From Candidatus Aenigmatarchaeota archaeon (GTDB lineage: Archaea > Aenigmatarchaeota > Aenigmatarchaeia > QMZP01): DNA of 19,615 nt. Under the pieces are notes generated by a model. The model was not told where the DNA came from and made no database searches. It saw only the letters and a list, made by a program, of their open reading frames with translations. The position numbers were made by a program, and so were the translations under genes. Of the stretch, positions 1 to 7,940 are shown in pieces (positions within the stretch are counted from its first letter, which is position 1; each line of letters begins with the position of its first letter). The stretch lies in the NCBI GenBank assembly GCA_016202725.1, contig JACQOD010000105.1:1-19615 (forward strand), given 5' to 3'.

Positions 1-269
1 CCAATAATCCAATTTCCAATTGATGACGCTGTCGCAAAGATTTCAATGATGCCAATGGCAAGCAGACCAAGAGAGGCAAGAAGGATAGTTGTGCCGCAAG
101 AAGACATTATAGACTTATCCGGTAGAGCTCTACAAAAAGCTGATAATATGTTAAGCATTAACGAATTTGGGTGCGGGTCAATACCTGTTTTCATCTGAAT
201 ACCAAAAAAGAGACCTGAAATTAAGCCGGTTATAAGAATTGTGGCAATAGCAATGATGTCCTTGCTCAT
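1..269 (-). CDS. Small membrane protein, 3' end outside the window
   Basis: An open frame of 89 codons runs from an ATG at 269 off the left edge with no stop. The ATG overlaps the hsdM stop codon as ATGA (TGA at 268-266), so translation is probably coupled to hsdM. Two hydrophobic stretches are visible: residues 5-23 (start DIIAIATILITGLISGLFFG) and about 65-85 (start TTILLASLGLLAIGIIEI). They are separated by a loop with two Cys and a His-Pro. I do not recognise the family. The DNA is clearly AT-richer than the rest of the window, which suggests a different origin from the hsd genes beside it. It occupies the place where hsdS would often be. It could be a membrane-anchored accessory protein of the restriction island or an unrelated passenger. 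Confidence 0.6.
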   Translation of the reverse strand, partial: MSKDIIAIATILITGLISGLFFGIQMKTGIDPHPNSLMLNILSAFCRALPDKSIMSSCGTTILLASLGLLAIGIIEIFATASSIGNWII

Positions 270-1759
270 TTAATCATCTCCTTCAGGTCTTTCACGCCTT
301 TGACTATGTCGTCTTCGAGCTTGAGGATGTCGTCAATGAGGGCATTGGGGTCCTGGTGTTCGATTTCCTCGTGCTCGACTTCCCTGTACTGGGGGGGGGA
401 GAGACTGTAGTCGTTGTCCTTGATCTGCTGGACGGGGACGAGGAAGCTCTTGGGGGATGGGGACTTGGTCTTGAATTGCTGGAGGATGTCGGGGATGTCG
501 CCCTTGCCGTCCAAGAGGGTGCGCTTCTGGTCCAGGCTGTAGCCGTCAGCCTGCATCTCATAGAACCAGACCTCCTTGGTCTCGCCGCCCTTGGTGAAGA
601 CCAGAATTGCGGTTCCGACCCCTGAATAGGGCTGGAAGACCCCCGAGGGGAGGGAGACGACCGCGTCCAGGGAGCACTGTTCCAAGAGGAGCTTGCGCAC
701 CTGCTGGTGGGCCTTGGAGGAGCCGAAGAGGACCCCGTTGGGCACGATCACCGCGGCCCGGCCACCCATGGCCAGCAGGTTGTAAAAGAGCTCTAGGAAC
801 AGGAGCTCGGTCTTGGTCGTGGGGGTGCGGAAGGACTCGCTGAGGTCGCTCGTGTCCAGGGAGCCCGTGAACGGGGGATTGGCAAGGACCACGTCATACT
901 GGCCTGCATGAGAGAAGGACTTCGAAAGGGCGTCCATCCGCCGGATATTGGGGTGTTCAATCCCGTGCAGGATCATGTTCATGGAGGCGATGAGGACCAT
1001 CGTGGGTTCGAAATCAAAGCCGTGCAGGCACTCGCGACGCAGGAAGTCCCAGTGCCGCTTGTCCGTTATCTTGTCCCCGATCAGGTGCGTGGGGGATCCT
1101 TCCTCATCCTCCTTCACCAGGTCGGGGCTCGTATTGGTCTTCAGGATGTGCTCATACGCATTGACGAGAAAGCCCGCTGTCCCGCAGGCAGGATCGCAGA
1201 TCTTCTCCCCCAGCTTGGGGCTCACCAGCCCCACCATCAGGCGGATGATGTGGCGGGGGGTGCGGAACTGGCCGTTCTTGCCCGAGGTCTTGAGCTCGGA
1301 GAGCAGGTACTCGTAGAGATCGCCTTGCACGTCCTGGTTCTGGGAAGTGATGTTGAGCTCGTCAATGATCGCCACGGCCTCCTGAAGGAGCGAGGGCTTC
1401 TCGATCAGGAAGGTTGCCTGCTTCATATACTCAGCAAACTGGGTGTCCTCCCCCCGGCGGATCTCCTTGATGAAGGGGAACACCTTCCCCCGGACATGGT
1501 CAAGCATCTGCTGGGCCGGCAGGTGCTTCCAGGAGGACCATCGACAGTCCTCGTGACCCGCGAAGACCGAGGTATAGGGTTCCCCCTTCAGCTCAGCGAG
1601 TTGCTGGTGTTGGGTGTCCAGGTCCTCGAGGCGGCGCATGAAAATCAGGTACGAAATCTGCTCGATTGCTGTCAGGGGATTGGACATTCCCCCGGACCAG
1701 AACCGGTCCCAGAGCTGATTGATCTTCGTCTTCAGGTCAGCCTTTAACAAGGTCACCAC
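266..1759 (-). CDS. hsdM: Type I restriction-modification DNA methyltransferase subunit HsdM
   Basis: Adenine-N6 methyltransferase subunit of a type I R-M complex; it uses S-adenosylmethionine and needs an HsdS subunit for target recognition. The N-terminal HsdM_N helical region (residues 8-140) begins with a typical KINQLWDRFWSGGMSNPLTA segment. SAM motif I is DPACGTAGF at 189-197, preceded by GQFRTPRHI at 163-171. Catalytic motif IV is NPPF at 294-297. At 497 aa it is full length. The start is uncertain: GTG at 1759, GTG at 1756 and a TTG at about 1747 are all possible, because family members usually begin close to LKADLKTKI. The 5' end overlaps the 3' end of the RHH-like gene by about 20 bp, and the 3' end overlaps the next gene by 4 bp, so all three appear co-translated. 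No hsdS is visible in the window. Confidence 0.95.
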   Translation of the reverse strand: MVTLLKADLKTKINQLWDRFWSGGMSNPLTAIEQISYLIFMRRLEDLDTQHQQLAELKGEPYTSVFAGHEDCRWSSWKHLPAQQMLDHVRGKVFPFIKEIRRGEDTQFAEYMKQATFLIEKPSLLQEAVAIIDELNITSQNQDVQGDLYEYLLSELKTSGKNGQFRTPRHIIRLMVGLVSPKLGEKICDPACGTAGFLVNAYEHILKTNTSPDLVKEDEEGSPTHLIGDKITDKRHWDFLRRECLHGFDFEPTMVLIASMNMILHGIEHPNIRRMDALSKSFSHAGQYDVVLANPPFTGSLDTSDLSESFRTPTTKTELLFLELFYNLLAMGGRAAVIVPNGVLFGSSKAHQQVRKLLLEQCSLDAVVSLPSGVFQPYSGVGTAILVFTKGGETKEVWFYEMQADGYSLDQKRTLLDGKGDIPDILQQFKTKSPSPKSFLVPVQQIKDNDYSLSPPQYREVEHEEIEHQDPNALIDDILKLEDDIVKGVKDLKEMIK

Positions 1760-2141
1760 GTCCTTTCAGCCGCTTCAGACGAGCAGGGATGGCCACTGAA
1801 TCAGCGCGCCGTTGCTGGAGATAGCTTGAACGGGCATCGAGCGCTTGGCGCAGGGCGCGAGAGAGGTTCTCCAGAAAAGCCGGAGAGAGGGAAGCAGCCA
1901 CCTCCCTCGTCAAGCCATCATCGTAGGCTATGATCCAGGAGAAGCAGTCCCGAGCCGGATCGAAGCGGACGTCATGGGCGCCCGCCTTATTCACCGGTAC
2001 GATATCATCAATTGCGGCCTCCAGAAGCGAACGCACGAAAGAGGAGGGATTCACCCCTTCCCGTGCACAGTAGTGCATGAGCGCAGTCTGCAGGTCCTTG
2101 GGGAGGCGGGACCCTACTACCGACCATTCTCGTTTGGGCAT
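1737..2141 (-). CDS. Ribbon-helix-helix-like protein inside the type I R-M operon
   Basis: 134 aa when started at the ATG at 2141 (MPKREWSVVG). A longer reading from 2162 exists, but that ATG lies inside the box A, and 2141 is 25 nt downstream of it, as expected for a leaderless gene. Residues 5-47 look like a ribbon-helix-helix fold: a short strand (WSVVGSRL), then two helices ending in SSFVRSLLEAAIDD. The C-terminal half (about 60-115) has a compact acidic/aromatic region (DCFSWIIAYDDG), a helix (FLENLSRALRQALDAR) and a basic tail. Inserted between hsdR and hsdM, it may autoregulate the operon; an inverted repeat sits immediately upstream of its promoter. The DNA-binding role is inferred from the fold and the context. 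Confidence 0.75.
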   Translation of the reverse strand: MPKREWSVVGSRLPKDLQTALMHYCAREGVNPSSFVRSLLEAAIDDIVPVNKAGAHDVRFDPARDCFSWIIAYDDGLTREVAASLSPAFLENLSRALRQALDARSSYLQQRRADSVAIPARLKRLKGRGDLVKG

Positions 2142-2161
2142 ACTTCTACCAGGAAGCAGCA

Positions 2162-2170
2162 TTTAAAAAG
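2162..2170 (-). promoter_or_regulatory. Box A (TATA) of the RHH-hsdM unit
   Basis: On the minus strand the sequence reads CTTTTTAAAT, centred 25 nt upstream of the ATG at 2141, which is the archaeal TATA-to-TSS distance. This implies a leaderless transcript that starts at or next to the ATG, separate from hsdR readthrough. Confidence 0.6.
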
Positions 2171-2171
2171 G

Positions 2172-2197
2172 GATATGGTAAACAGAGTTTACATATC
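2172..2197. promoter_or_regulatory. Operator-like inverted repeat between hsdR and the RHH-like gene
   Basis: Arms GATATGGTAAAC (2172-2183) and GTTTACATATC (2187-2197) flank a 3-nt centre. The inner GTAAAC/GTTTAC arms are perfect and the outer parts differ by one inserted base. The site lies directly upstream of the box A at 2162-2170, where a bound dimer would block TBP/TFB. The downstream gene encodes an RHH-like protein, a fold that commonly binds such repeats. An alternative reading is a weak terminator for hsdR, because CCCTTTTT follows on the minus strand. Confidence 0.5.
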
Positions 2198-5035
2198 TCA
2201 CTTCGAGGGGAACAATTCCTCTTCAAGGCCATTGCAGAGTTCCAGAATTTCGCCCAGGTCCTGCCTGGTGAATAAGGGGATCGGGGCGTTCCCGATATTG
2301 GTGAGGGGAGGATCGAAGAAGTTCTTGTACTCGACATGGTGCTTCGCCAGGAAGACGGACTGGAGCGCGCGCAGGAAGTTGACCTGGTCCGCGTTGAGGT
2401 AGTTCTTCTCCACCACGAAGGTCTTGAAGGCCTCTACTATCCGCTGCTTGGGATCCGGGAGTTCGGCAAGCTTCAGAATGTGCCTGACGAAATCGACCAA
2501 ATCCCCGTTGTGCTGGCGGTAGACTTTCTGGAGAACGTCCTCCGTGATGGAGAGTTCAGAGCCGTGGAGCGTCTTCTCGAGTAGACGCAGGTCGCGCTCG
2601 GTCAGCGCCTTGTCATCCTTGATCTTCAGGATGGTCGGATGGGAGTCGGCGAGCGTATGGATCTTCTGCTCCACCTTCTCCCTGTAGATGTCCACATACT
2701 CTTCCTGGGGATGTTCGTCCGGACCGAACTCGATCAGGCTCCGCTGCTGGATGACGTCATCCATGTCCAGGATGATGGGATTGCGGGGCTCTGTGCGCTT
2801 GTACTTCATCAGCGGGGCGAGCTCCCGCAGGAGCAGGAGGGTATCGTCATAGGTGATGGAGTTCCAGAACGGCCGGGAGGTGACCTTTCTGATCAGGGAC
2901 GCCTTCTCCCGCACTGCTTGTATGGTTGGAGGAAGGGCGTTCGCGGCCTCGGCGATCTCTTCCTTGAGGCGCTCGATTTCCTTCTTGTCGTGCTTCAGAA
3001 TCGCGATTCCCAGCCGCTCGAGTTTGAGCACAAAGGAGGCGCGATTGAGCTCGACGTTCTCCTGGTACTTCATCAGCGGGGCCATCTTCTCTTTCAAGAA
3101 CGTCAAGGGCTCCAGGCCGACGGTCTCCCAGAGACGCGGAGAAAGGGCCTGTTCAATCTCACGGGACTTCTCGTTAACCGAGATGGACGAGCGGGGAAGG
3201 GATCGGATATCGGCAAGTATCTGCTCCTTTGCCCTGTCAGCCCGTTCCTGATTGCCCTGCTTGAGAAAGAGGTCAAGCTTCTGCAACCGCAGGAGAAAGA
3301 TCTTTGCCGGCAAGGCTTCGCTCGGTTCCGGTTCCTTCCCCGCAGGATGGACATCAAACCACTCAAACACCTTCCAGCAATCGAAGATCTTGAAATATTC
3401 CTTTTTCCCCCCGGGAAGCCATTCCTTGTGGGTGCAGACACTGTCATGGCGGGTTCCCCTCCCTATCATCTGCCAGAACTTGATCTTCGAAAAGACGGGT
3501 TTCGCGAAGACCAAATTGCAGACCTCTGGGACATTTACGCCTGTGTCGAGCATATCGACCGAAATGGCCACGCGGGGGAAGCTCTCTGTCTTGAACTCCT
3601 TCAGGGTTTCCTGCGCCCGTGAGTCCTCGGAGACGATAATCCTGGCCAGGCGGCCCTTGTACTGGGGATAGAGCTTTTCAAACGCCTCCCAAATGCGCTT
3701 GGCGTGCTTCTTAGAGAGCGCGAAGAAAATAGTCTTCGCGGGCAGGGTTCCCGTCTGGTCTTTCAGGCATTCTTCCCAGAACTCTTTCACGATCGCCTCG
3801 TTCGTGCCGATGACCGCGACCTTCCTCTCAATATCTGTGCCGTCAAACACGAGTTCACCCTCCTGGATACCCTCCTCGGCGAGACGGTTCTTGACGCTTC
3901 CGGGGATATCGGAGGGGCGGATACCCTCGATCTGGAAGTGGGTTTGTGTTCCGTAGGGGACGAAATCAACCAAATACCCTTCCTTTACCGCCGTCGGGAA
4001 GTCGTAGAGGACCGTTGGTGTCTTACTTTCACACTCAAAGAACCGAAAGGTATCCCGCTCGATCAGGTCTGCCGGCGTGGCGGTGAGACCGATCTGGATA
4101 GCATCGAAGTAGGTAATTGCATCCTTCCACTTGTTATAGATGGAACGATGACACTCATCCGTGATGATTACATCGAAATCTCCTGGGGAAAAGCTGCGAT
4201 AACACTCCATGAACGTCTGGAGGGTCGAGGCGAAGAGCCTGGCGTTCTTGTCCAGCTTGTAGGTGATCACCTTGGATTTGTGTTCGTCGGGAAAGAAGAC
4301 CTTGAAACCCTCATTGAACGCCTGATCGCGGAGCGCCTTGCGATCGGCGAGGAAGAGGATCTTCTGGGCCCTATTGGACTGCAGCAGGACGTCGATCAAC
4401 GCCATTGCGACGCGGGTCTTGCCCGTCCCCGTGGCCTGGACGAGGAGGAATTTCCGCTTGCCATTCTCAATGCCCTCCAGCACGCGCTTCACAGCCTCGA
4501 TCTGATACGGCCGGTCCACAATATCCTTCCTAAGGGGCGTTTCCTGGAGAGGCCTGGCACGCAGATTCTGGTATTGAATACGTTTGAGTGCCTCCCGGTT
4601 GTGAAACCCCTTCACGGATCGCGGGTTTCCAAACCCTCGGTTCCAGAACCAGATTTCATAGCCATTGGTAAGGAAGATAAAGACATCCTTCCCTATCTGC
4701 TGTTTAATATCCTCAGCATATCCTTCGGCCTGCCGCTGGCCGAGAACAGGATCCTTCGATGACCGCTTGGCCTCCACAACGGCAAGAGGATCGCCATTCG
4801 CATCAAGAAGGAGATAGTCGGCATAAGCACTCTCTTCCTCGTTCTTCAATGTTTCAGCAACGGTTCTATAATCCCTTTTCCGGAAATCGGATTGCTTGGT
4901 ATCAATTTCAACCCGCACGCTGCGGGGATCGCGGACATTCCATCCCTGTTCCTGGAGCAGTACGTCTACCTTTGTCCTCCGTGTTGCAAACTCCGATTCA
5001 TGGAAAGCGGTCATGTCACCACTAACCGCTATCAC
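2198..5035 (-). CDS. hsdR: Type I restriction enzyme subunit HsdR
   Basis: ATP-dependent translocase and endonuclease subunit, 945 aa, within the usual HsdR range. The N-terminal PD-(D/E)xK nuclease shows D73 (YADY), E88-A-K90 in the strand LAVVEAK, and the Q-motif RQAEGYA at 101-107. The SF2 motor follows: Walker A ATGTGKT 201-207, DECH box 293-296, TAT 318-320 and motif VI QMIGRGTR further on, then a long helical C-terminus. The start is either GTG 5035, about 25 nt below a TATAAA-like element inside the end of radC, or ATG 5014. The reading frame has no visible break. GC content is lower than in the ribosomal genes, in line with acquisition by transfer. It works with HsdM, but the partner HsdS is not in view. 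Confidence 0.95.
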   Translation of the reverse strand: MIAVSGDMTAFHESEFATRRTKVDVLLQEQGWNVRDPRSVRVEIDTKQSDFRKRDYRTVAETLKNEEESAYADYLLLDANGDPLAVVEAKRSSKDPVLGQRQAEGYAEDIKQQIGKDVFIFLTNGYEIWFWNRGFGNPRSVKGFHNREALKRIQYQNLRARPLQETPLRKDIVDRPYQIEAVKRVLEGIENGKRKFLLVQATGTGKTRVAMALIDVLLQSNRAQKILFLADRKALRDQAFNEGFKVFFPDEHKSKVITYKLDKNARLFASTLQTFMECYRSFSPGDFDVIITDECHRSIYNKWKDAITYFDAIQIGLTATPADLIERDTFRFFECESKTPTVLYDFPTAVKEGYLVDFVPYGTQTHFQIEGIRPSDIPGSVKNRLAEEGIQEGELVFDGTDIERKVAVIGTNEAIVKEFWEECLKDQTGTLPAKTIFFALSKKHAKRIWEAFEKLYPQYKGRLARIIVSEDSRAQETLKEFKTESFPRVAISVDMLDTGVNVPEVCNLVFAKPVFSKIKFWQMIGRGTRHDSVCTHKEWLPGGKKEYFKIFDCWKVFEWFDVHPAGKEPEPSEALPAKIFLLRLQKLDLFLKQGNQERADRAKEQILADIRSLPRSSISVNEKSREIEQALSPRLWETVGLEPLTFLKEKMAPLMKYQENVELNRASFVLKLERLGIAILKHDKKEIERLKEEIAEAANALPPTIQAVREKASLIRKVTSRPFWNSITYDDTLLLLRELAPLMKYKRTEPRNPIILDMDDVIQQRSLIEFGPDEHPQEEYVDIYREKVEQKIHTLADSHPTILKIKDDKALTERDLRLLEKTLHGSELSITEDVLQKVYRQHNGDLVDFVRHILKLAELPDPKQRIVEAFKTFVVEKNYLNADQVNFLRALQSVFLAKHHVEYKNFFDPPLTNIGNAPIPLFTRQDLGEILELCNGLEEELFPSK

Positions 5036-5058
5036 TATAAGATTTTGGCTTAAATGCT

Positions 5059-5769
5059 TTATAGCAATCGATTGCGACGGAAGCTGAAACGACCATGCCT
5101 GCCGAGTATGAGGTGATCAAGCACCTCGATCTCCATCAGAGCGAAAACCTTCACGAACTGCGCGGTTACTCGACGGTCTTCGTCGGAGGGGGTGGGATCG
5201 CCGCTGGGATGATTGTGCACGAAAATAACTGCCGCCGCAGCGCACTGTACTGCCTGCCTCACGGCATCACGGGGATGTACCAGCGAGGAGGTCAGGGTCC
5301 CCTCAGAAAGGACAGCCTCCCGAATGATTCGATTGCGACTGTTCAGGAAAAGAGCGGCGAAGCGTTCGGTTGGTAAATCAATCATATTTGGGGAGAAGTA
5401 GCGGATAACATCCTCCTCTGAGGCAATATGGGGGGAGAGTTGTACGCGCTCACGAAACACACGTTTTCCCAATTCAAAGGATGCCTTGATTTGGCTTGCC
5501 TTCGCCATGCCAATCCCCTTAATTGTTTGCAATTCTTGCACGCTGGCGCGGTTCAGCCCCCCCAAGGATCCGAAATGGAGGAGTAAACTCTCGGCAAGGT
5601 CCAGTGCCGAGGCGTGCGATGAGCTTTCACCTACTCGGAGGATGACTGAAAGCAGGTGGGCATCAGAAAGGCGCTGCTCGCCTTGTGCGAGAAGCATCTC
5701 CCGCGGACGTTGCGCTTTGGGCCATTTCTTGATGGCCGGTTTGCACAGAACCACTTTCTCCCTTTCCAC
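5059..5769 (-). CDS. radC: RadC-family JAB/MPN domain protein
   Basis: 236 aa, full length for RadC (UPF0758). The N-terminal region has the typical RPREMLLAQG and LSDAHLLSVILRVG segments (21-47), followed by a helix-hairpin-helix IKGIGMAKASQIKASFELG (83-101) and an MPN+/JAMM domain. The metal signature is H185-x-H187-x7-S195-x2-D198 (HNHPSGDPTPSDED), with a Glu near 135 as the likely fifth residue. The start is a GTG at 5769; an AT-rich element (TATTCATTAA, about 5790-5799) lies upstream as a possible box A. RadC proteins are common in bacteria and in mobile or defence islands and are less usual in archaea. Only 23 bp separate it from hsdR, so it probably belongs to the same island. Its biochemical role is not settled for the family. 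Confidence 0.92.
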   Translation of the reverse strand: MEREKVVLCKPAIKKWPKAQRPREMLLAQGEQRLSDAHLLSVILRVGESSSHASALDLAESLLLHFGSLGGLNRASVQELQTIKGIGMAKASQIKASFELGKRVFRERVQLSPHIASEEDVIRYFSPNMIDLPTERFAALFLNSRNRIIREAVLSEGTLTSSLVHPRDAVRQAVQCAAAAVIFVHNHPSGDPTPSDEDRRVTAQFVKVFALMEIEVLDHLILGRHGRFSFRRNRLL

Positions 5770-6169
5770 GTCAGCTACTTCCAGGAAGCATTAATGAATA
5801 CGACGTGTGCGGTGTTCCGCGAGGGCCGATAGGTATAACGGCGTTATACCGCCTGGCAGGGGCCCTCGCGGCCCTCCGCGCCCGGGAGCTTTTCATGGCC
5901 TGGGGGGGGGAGGAGAAGCATGGACCGCCCCCCTGGCCGCAGGGACGCGCTCCTCGCCGGGCGAGGATGCCGAGCCGCCCCCTGCGAGGGGGGGGCAGCT
6001 TCCCGGCAGGTCCGCCCCCTTTCAGAAAAGAGCCTCCATAAGGCCAGCGGCCACCAGGAGTGGTGTGAGCAAGGGACGGGCCGTGTACCGAACGGTGCAC
6101 GCTCGCGCCCGCCTGGGTCCACGCTTTTGCTTCTTTACGCCCCGAGCCTTCGCAATCCCCGGCCTCTCC
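5770..6169. other. 400-bp GC-rich non-coding stretch
   Basis: No convincing gene on either strand; the open frames present are low-complexity Pro/Arg/Gly shadows. It holds an 8-G run at about 5901-5908, G/C-rich inverted segments (GAGGGCC at 5821 with GGCCCTC about 40 nt later), the palindrome at 5832-5850, and another potential hairpin at 5975-6022. On the minus strand it contains the 5' region of radC and the 3' region of the SEC-C gene. A structured RNA cannot be excluded, but I recognise no family. Confidence 0.5.
5832..5850. promoter_or_regulatory. Perfect palindrome upstream of radC
   Basis: GGTATAACG-G-CGTTATACC has 9-bp arms and a 1-nt centre. It lies about 63-81 nt upstream of the radC start codon. 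The core GTATAACGGCGTTAT recurs at 7531-7545 on the opposite strand and therefore has the same orientation relative to the gene downstream of each copy. It is probably a binding site for a dimeric transcription factor. Confidence 0.55.
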
Positions 6170-6952
6170 TCACGCCTTCCGGAGGCAGCATTTCTTGTAT
6201 TTCTTCCCTGAGCCGCAGGGGCAGGGCTCGTTCCTCCCGGTCTTCTTGCCGGCGGGAAGCAAGATCGGCTTCAGCCCCTCAGCCATCTTCTTCATTCCAT
6301 CTTCATACCCCTCCGGATCCTCTATAACCCGTATAGTCCCCTGGATCTCTCCACTCTCATCTTGTGACAACGGCGTTGTGCCCAACCTCCGGAGCAGGGG
6401 CAGCACCTCCTTCCTAGCCTGGTTTTCAAATCCATAGGTAAACATGTCCGGCCTGAACCATCCCTGGTAGTTGTCCCTATCGTTCAGGTAATCCTCCACG
6501 ATGTCCACCATGAAGGCATACACCTCATCATGCCGTATTCTCGTGAGGGCCTCCACGAGAAAGGTGAGGAACCTCTTTTCAGCAAAGGACGCCTTGACTG
6601 CTTCCAGGAGGGAAGGGACCGCGGGATTCCCTATGGCGCCCAGGGCAAGCATCGCCCCTTCGCAGCTGTCCCAGTACTCGCCATCCTCGTTCTTTTGTAT
6701 GTATGCGACCAAATGGGGAACTGATTGCCCGCTCTTGATCTCCCGGAGAATTTCCAGCGCAAAGATGCAGCTCCATCTCTCTTCATGGAGGAGGAGGTCA
6801 TGCAGGGAGGGGAGGGCGTTTTCCCCGAGGGCAATGAGCTTGCCCCTGGTGGGTTCCACCCTCCTGCTCACCTCACGGTAGCCCAATGCATATCCTTCCT
6901 TGTTATCGAACCGTTGCAGCTCGGTGATGAGCGGGATGATCTCTGCATTCAT
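6170..6952 (-). CDS. HEAT-like repeat protein with C-terminal SEC-C zinc motif
   Basis: 260 aa. Residues 20-190 consist of paired helices with the look of HEAT/PBS repeats (GENALPSLHDLLLHEERWSC, AMLALGAIGNPAVPSLLEAV). The last 22 residues are a textbook SEC-C motif (GRNEPCPCGSGKKYKKCC) with ligands C244, C246, C255 and C256. SEC-C motifs bind zinc and serve as protein-contact tails in SecA and in many unrelated proteins; the function here is unknown. The start ATG at 6952 has a good Shine-Dalgarno (GGAGGG). Only 13 bp separate it from the CcbP-like gene upstream, so the two form an operon. Confidence 0.85.
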   Translation of the reverse strand: MNAEIIPLITELQRFDNKEGYALGYREVSRRVEPTRGKLIALGENALPSLHDLLLHEERWSCIFALEILREIKSGQSVPHLVAYIQKNEDGEYWDSCEGAMLALGAIGNPAVPSLLEAVKASFAEKRFLTFLVEALTRIRHDEVYAFMVDIVEDYLNDRDNYQGWFRPDMFTYGFENQARKEVLPLLRRLGTTPLSQDESGEIQGTIRVIEDPEGYEDGMKKMAEGLKPILLPAGKKTGRNEPCPCGSGKKYKKCCLRKA

Positions 6953-6965
6953 TATTTCCCTCCGT

Positions 6966-7295
6966 TTATCGAAGCCAGTGACGGTAGGCTTCTAGCCATT
7001 CGAGGCCTTTCGTTTTCGCATCCGCCGGTTCAATATCCTGCACCGGCACCCTTATTTTCTTTCGCGCCTTCACCACCCTCCCGAGCACAGCCTTGCCGCC
7101 GTCATCGACTTCCACCCCCACCAGCATCGCCTCTTCACCAAGGATATGGCATTTCATGGGAAGCGGCAGCTCATCCTCGAGCGTGCACGCCCATCCACCA
7201 AAAACCTCCTCATCGGTCCAGCAGTCAACGGTCGCCTCTTCAGCAAGTTTTTCAAGCATTTTGCTCTTACGCTTTCCAGGCCTCTCGGGTTTCAT
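6966..7295 (-). CDS. CcbP-like calcium-binding protein family member
   Basis: 109 aa from the ATG at 7295, or 126 aa from 7346. I prefer 7295 because a GGTGAGG Shine-Dalgarno sits a few bases upstream of it. The pattern VDCWTDEEVFGGWACTLEDE, then LPMKCHILG, then VPVQDIEP, and a final LEWLEAYRHWL matches the layout of the CcbP calcium-binding family known from cyanobacteria: an acidic segment, Trp and Leu landmarks, a VPV strand and a YxxW terminus. It is rich in Asp and Glu. A small acidic protein could buffer Ca2+ or act as a partner of the SEC-C gene directly downstream. The family call is from memory of the pattern; calcium binding here is inference. Confidence 0.7.
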   Translation of the reverse strand: MKPERPGKRKSKMLEKLAEEATVDCWTDEEVFGGWACTLEDELPLPMKCHILGEEAMLVGVEVDDGGKAVLGRVVKARKKIRVPVQDIEPADAKTKGLEWLEAYRHWLR

Positions 7296-7530
7296 CGGCA
7301 CTCCCTCACCCCCCATAGGCAATCCATATTCCCTGTTTCTCTCCATCTTCTTCAGGAAGCGGAACAGGGAATGGCCGCACAGATGGGGATGAGCGTAGGT
7401 GACTTTATGGGCGCGGGATTTTTATGTCTTCGTAGGCGTCATCCGGTGCGGCACGTGGCTCGCCCGTGGTAGAGGTGATCCGCCGGGGGGATTTTGGCCA
7501 AAAAAGGTCTTCTTTGCCTGATCTCGCGAA

Positions 7531-7545
7531 ATAACGCCGTTATAC
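7531..7545. promoter_or_regulatory. Second copy of the ATAACG-n-CGTTAT palindrome
   Basis: ATAACGCCGTTATAC is the exact reverse complement of the 15-bp core at 5833-5847. It ends 42 nt before the ATG at 7588 and directly precedes a possible box A (CTTTATCT, 7551-7558). It is a candidate operator for the small membrane protein gene. Confidence 0.5.
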
Positions 7546-7587
7546 TCTCCCTTTATCTGGGTCTGCGCCCCACTATCAACTGACCCC

Positions 7588-7851
7588 ATGGCTGCCGCCA
7601 AGAAGCAGAAGAAGCCGAAGAAGGACATCCTGGACAAGTTCGCCGATGTCCTGGAGCAGACCGCTGACGCCCTGAAAGGCAGGAAGGTGGCTGCCGGGGC
7701 CGTGGTCGCTGCCGCTATCGGGGGCCTCCTGAAGCTCACGGAGGTCACCCGGACCTTCCCGCCCCCTGCCGACCTCATGGGCAACCTCATCATCTTCTTC
7801 GCGGTGCTGTTCTTCGTCGCGGACCTGGCGAAGGGCGGGCTGTACGACTGA
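7588..7851 (+). CDS. Small membrane protein of unknown function
   Basis: 87 aa. A lysine-rich N-terminus (AAAKKQKKPKKD) leads into an amphipathic helix (14-30), a hydrophobic Ala/Gly/Val segment at about 34-50, and a second strongly hydrophobic segment at 64-82 (LMGNLIIFFAVLFFVADLA). I recognise no family. Its promoter region carries the palindrome at 7531-7545, so it may be controlled together with radC. It is followed by 143 bp without a gene. The initiation codon is an ATG about 30 nt below a weak TATA-like element. Confidence 0.65.
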   Translation: MAAAKKQKKPKKDILDKFADVLEQTADALKGRKVAAGAVVAAAIGGLLKLTEVTRTFPPPADLMGNLIIFFAVLFFVADLAKGGLYD

Positions 7852-7940
7852 GACCTGGAAGGGTCCTGGCAACGACGGGCGACCGCAGAGAAACCCTGCC
7901 CTGTGGGAAGAGTTTCCCTGCCTCCGCCACGCCATCGCGG

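Noticed and set aside
908..1747. Long plus-strand open frame antisense to hsdM (and similar long frames opposite hsdR and the hydrogenase genes).
   Set aside because: These are GC-driven shadows; the minus-strand frames carry all catalytic motifs and the shadows match no known pattern.
2172..2197. Considered a rho-independent-type terminator of hsdR.
   Set aside because: The stem is AT-rich and weak, and the following T run doubles as a correctly spaced box A, so an operator is more likely; termination is not excluded.
5805..6327. Several overlapping open frames on both strands in the GC-rich gap.
   Set aside because: Composition is low-complexity Pro/Arg/Gly; no Shine-Dalgarno, box A or motif supports any of them.
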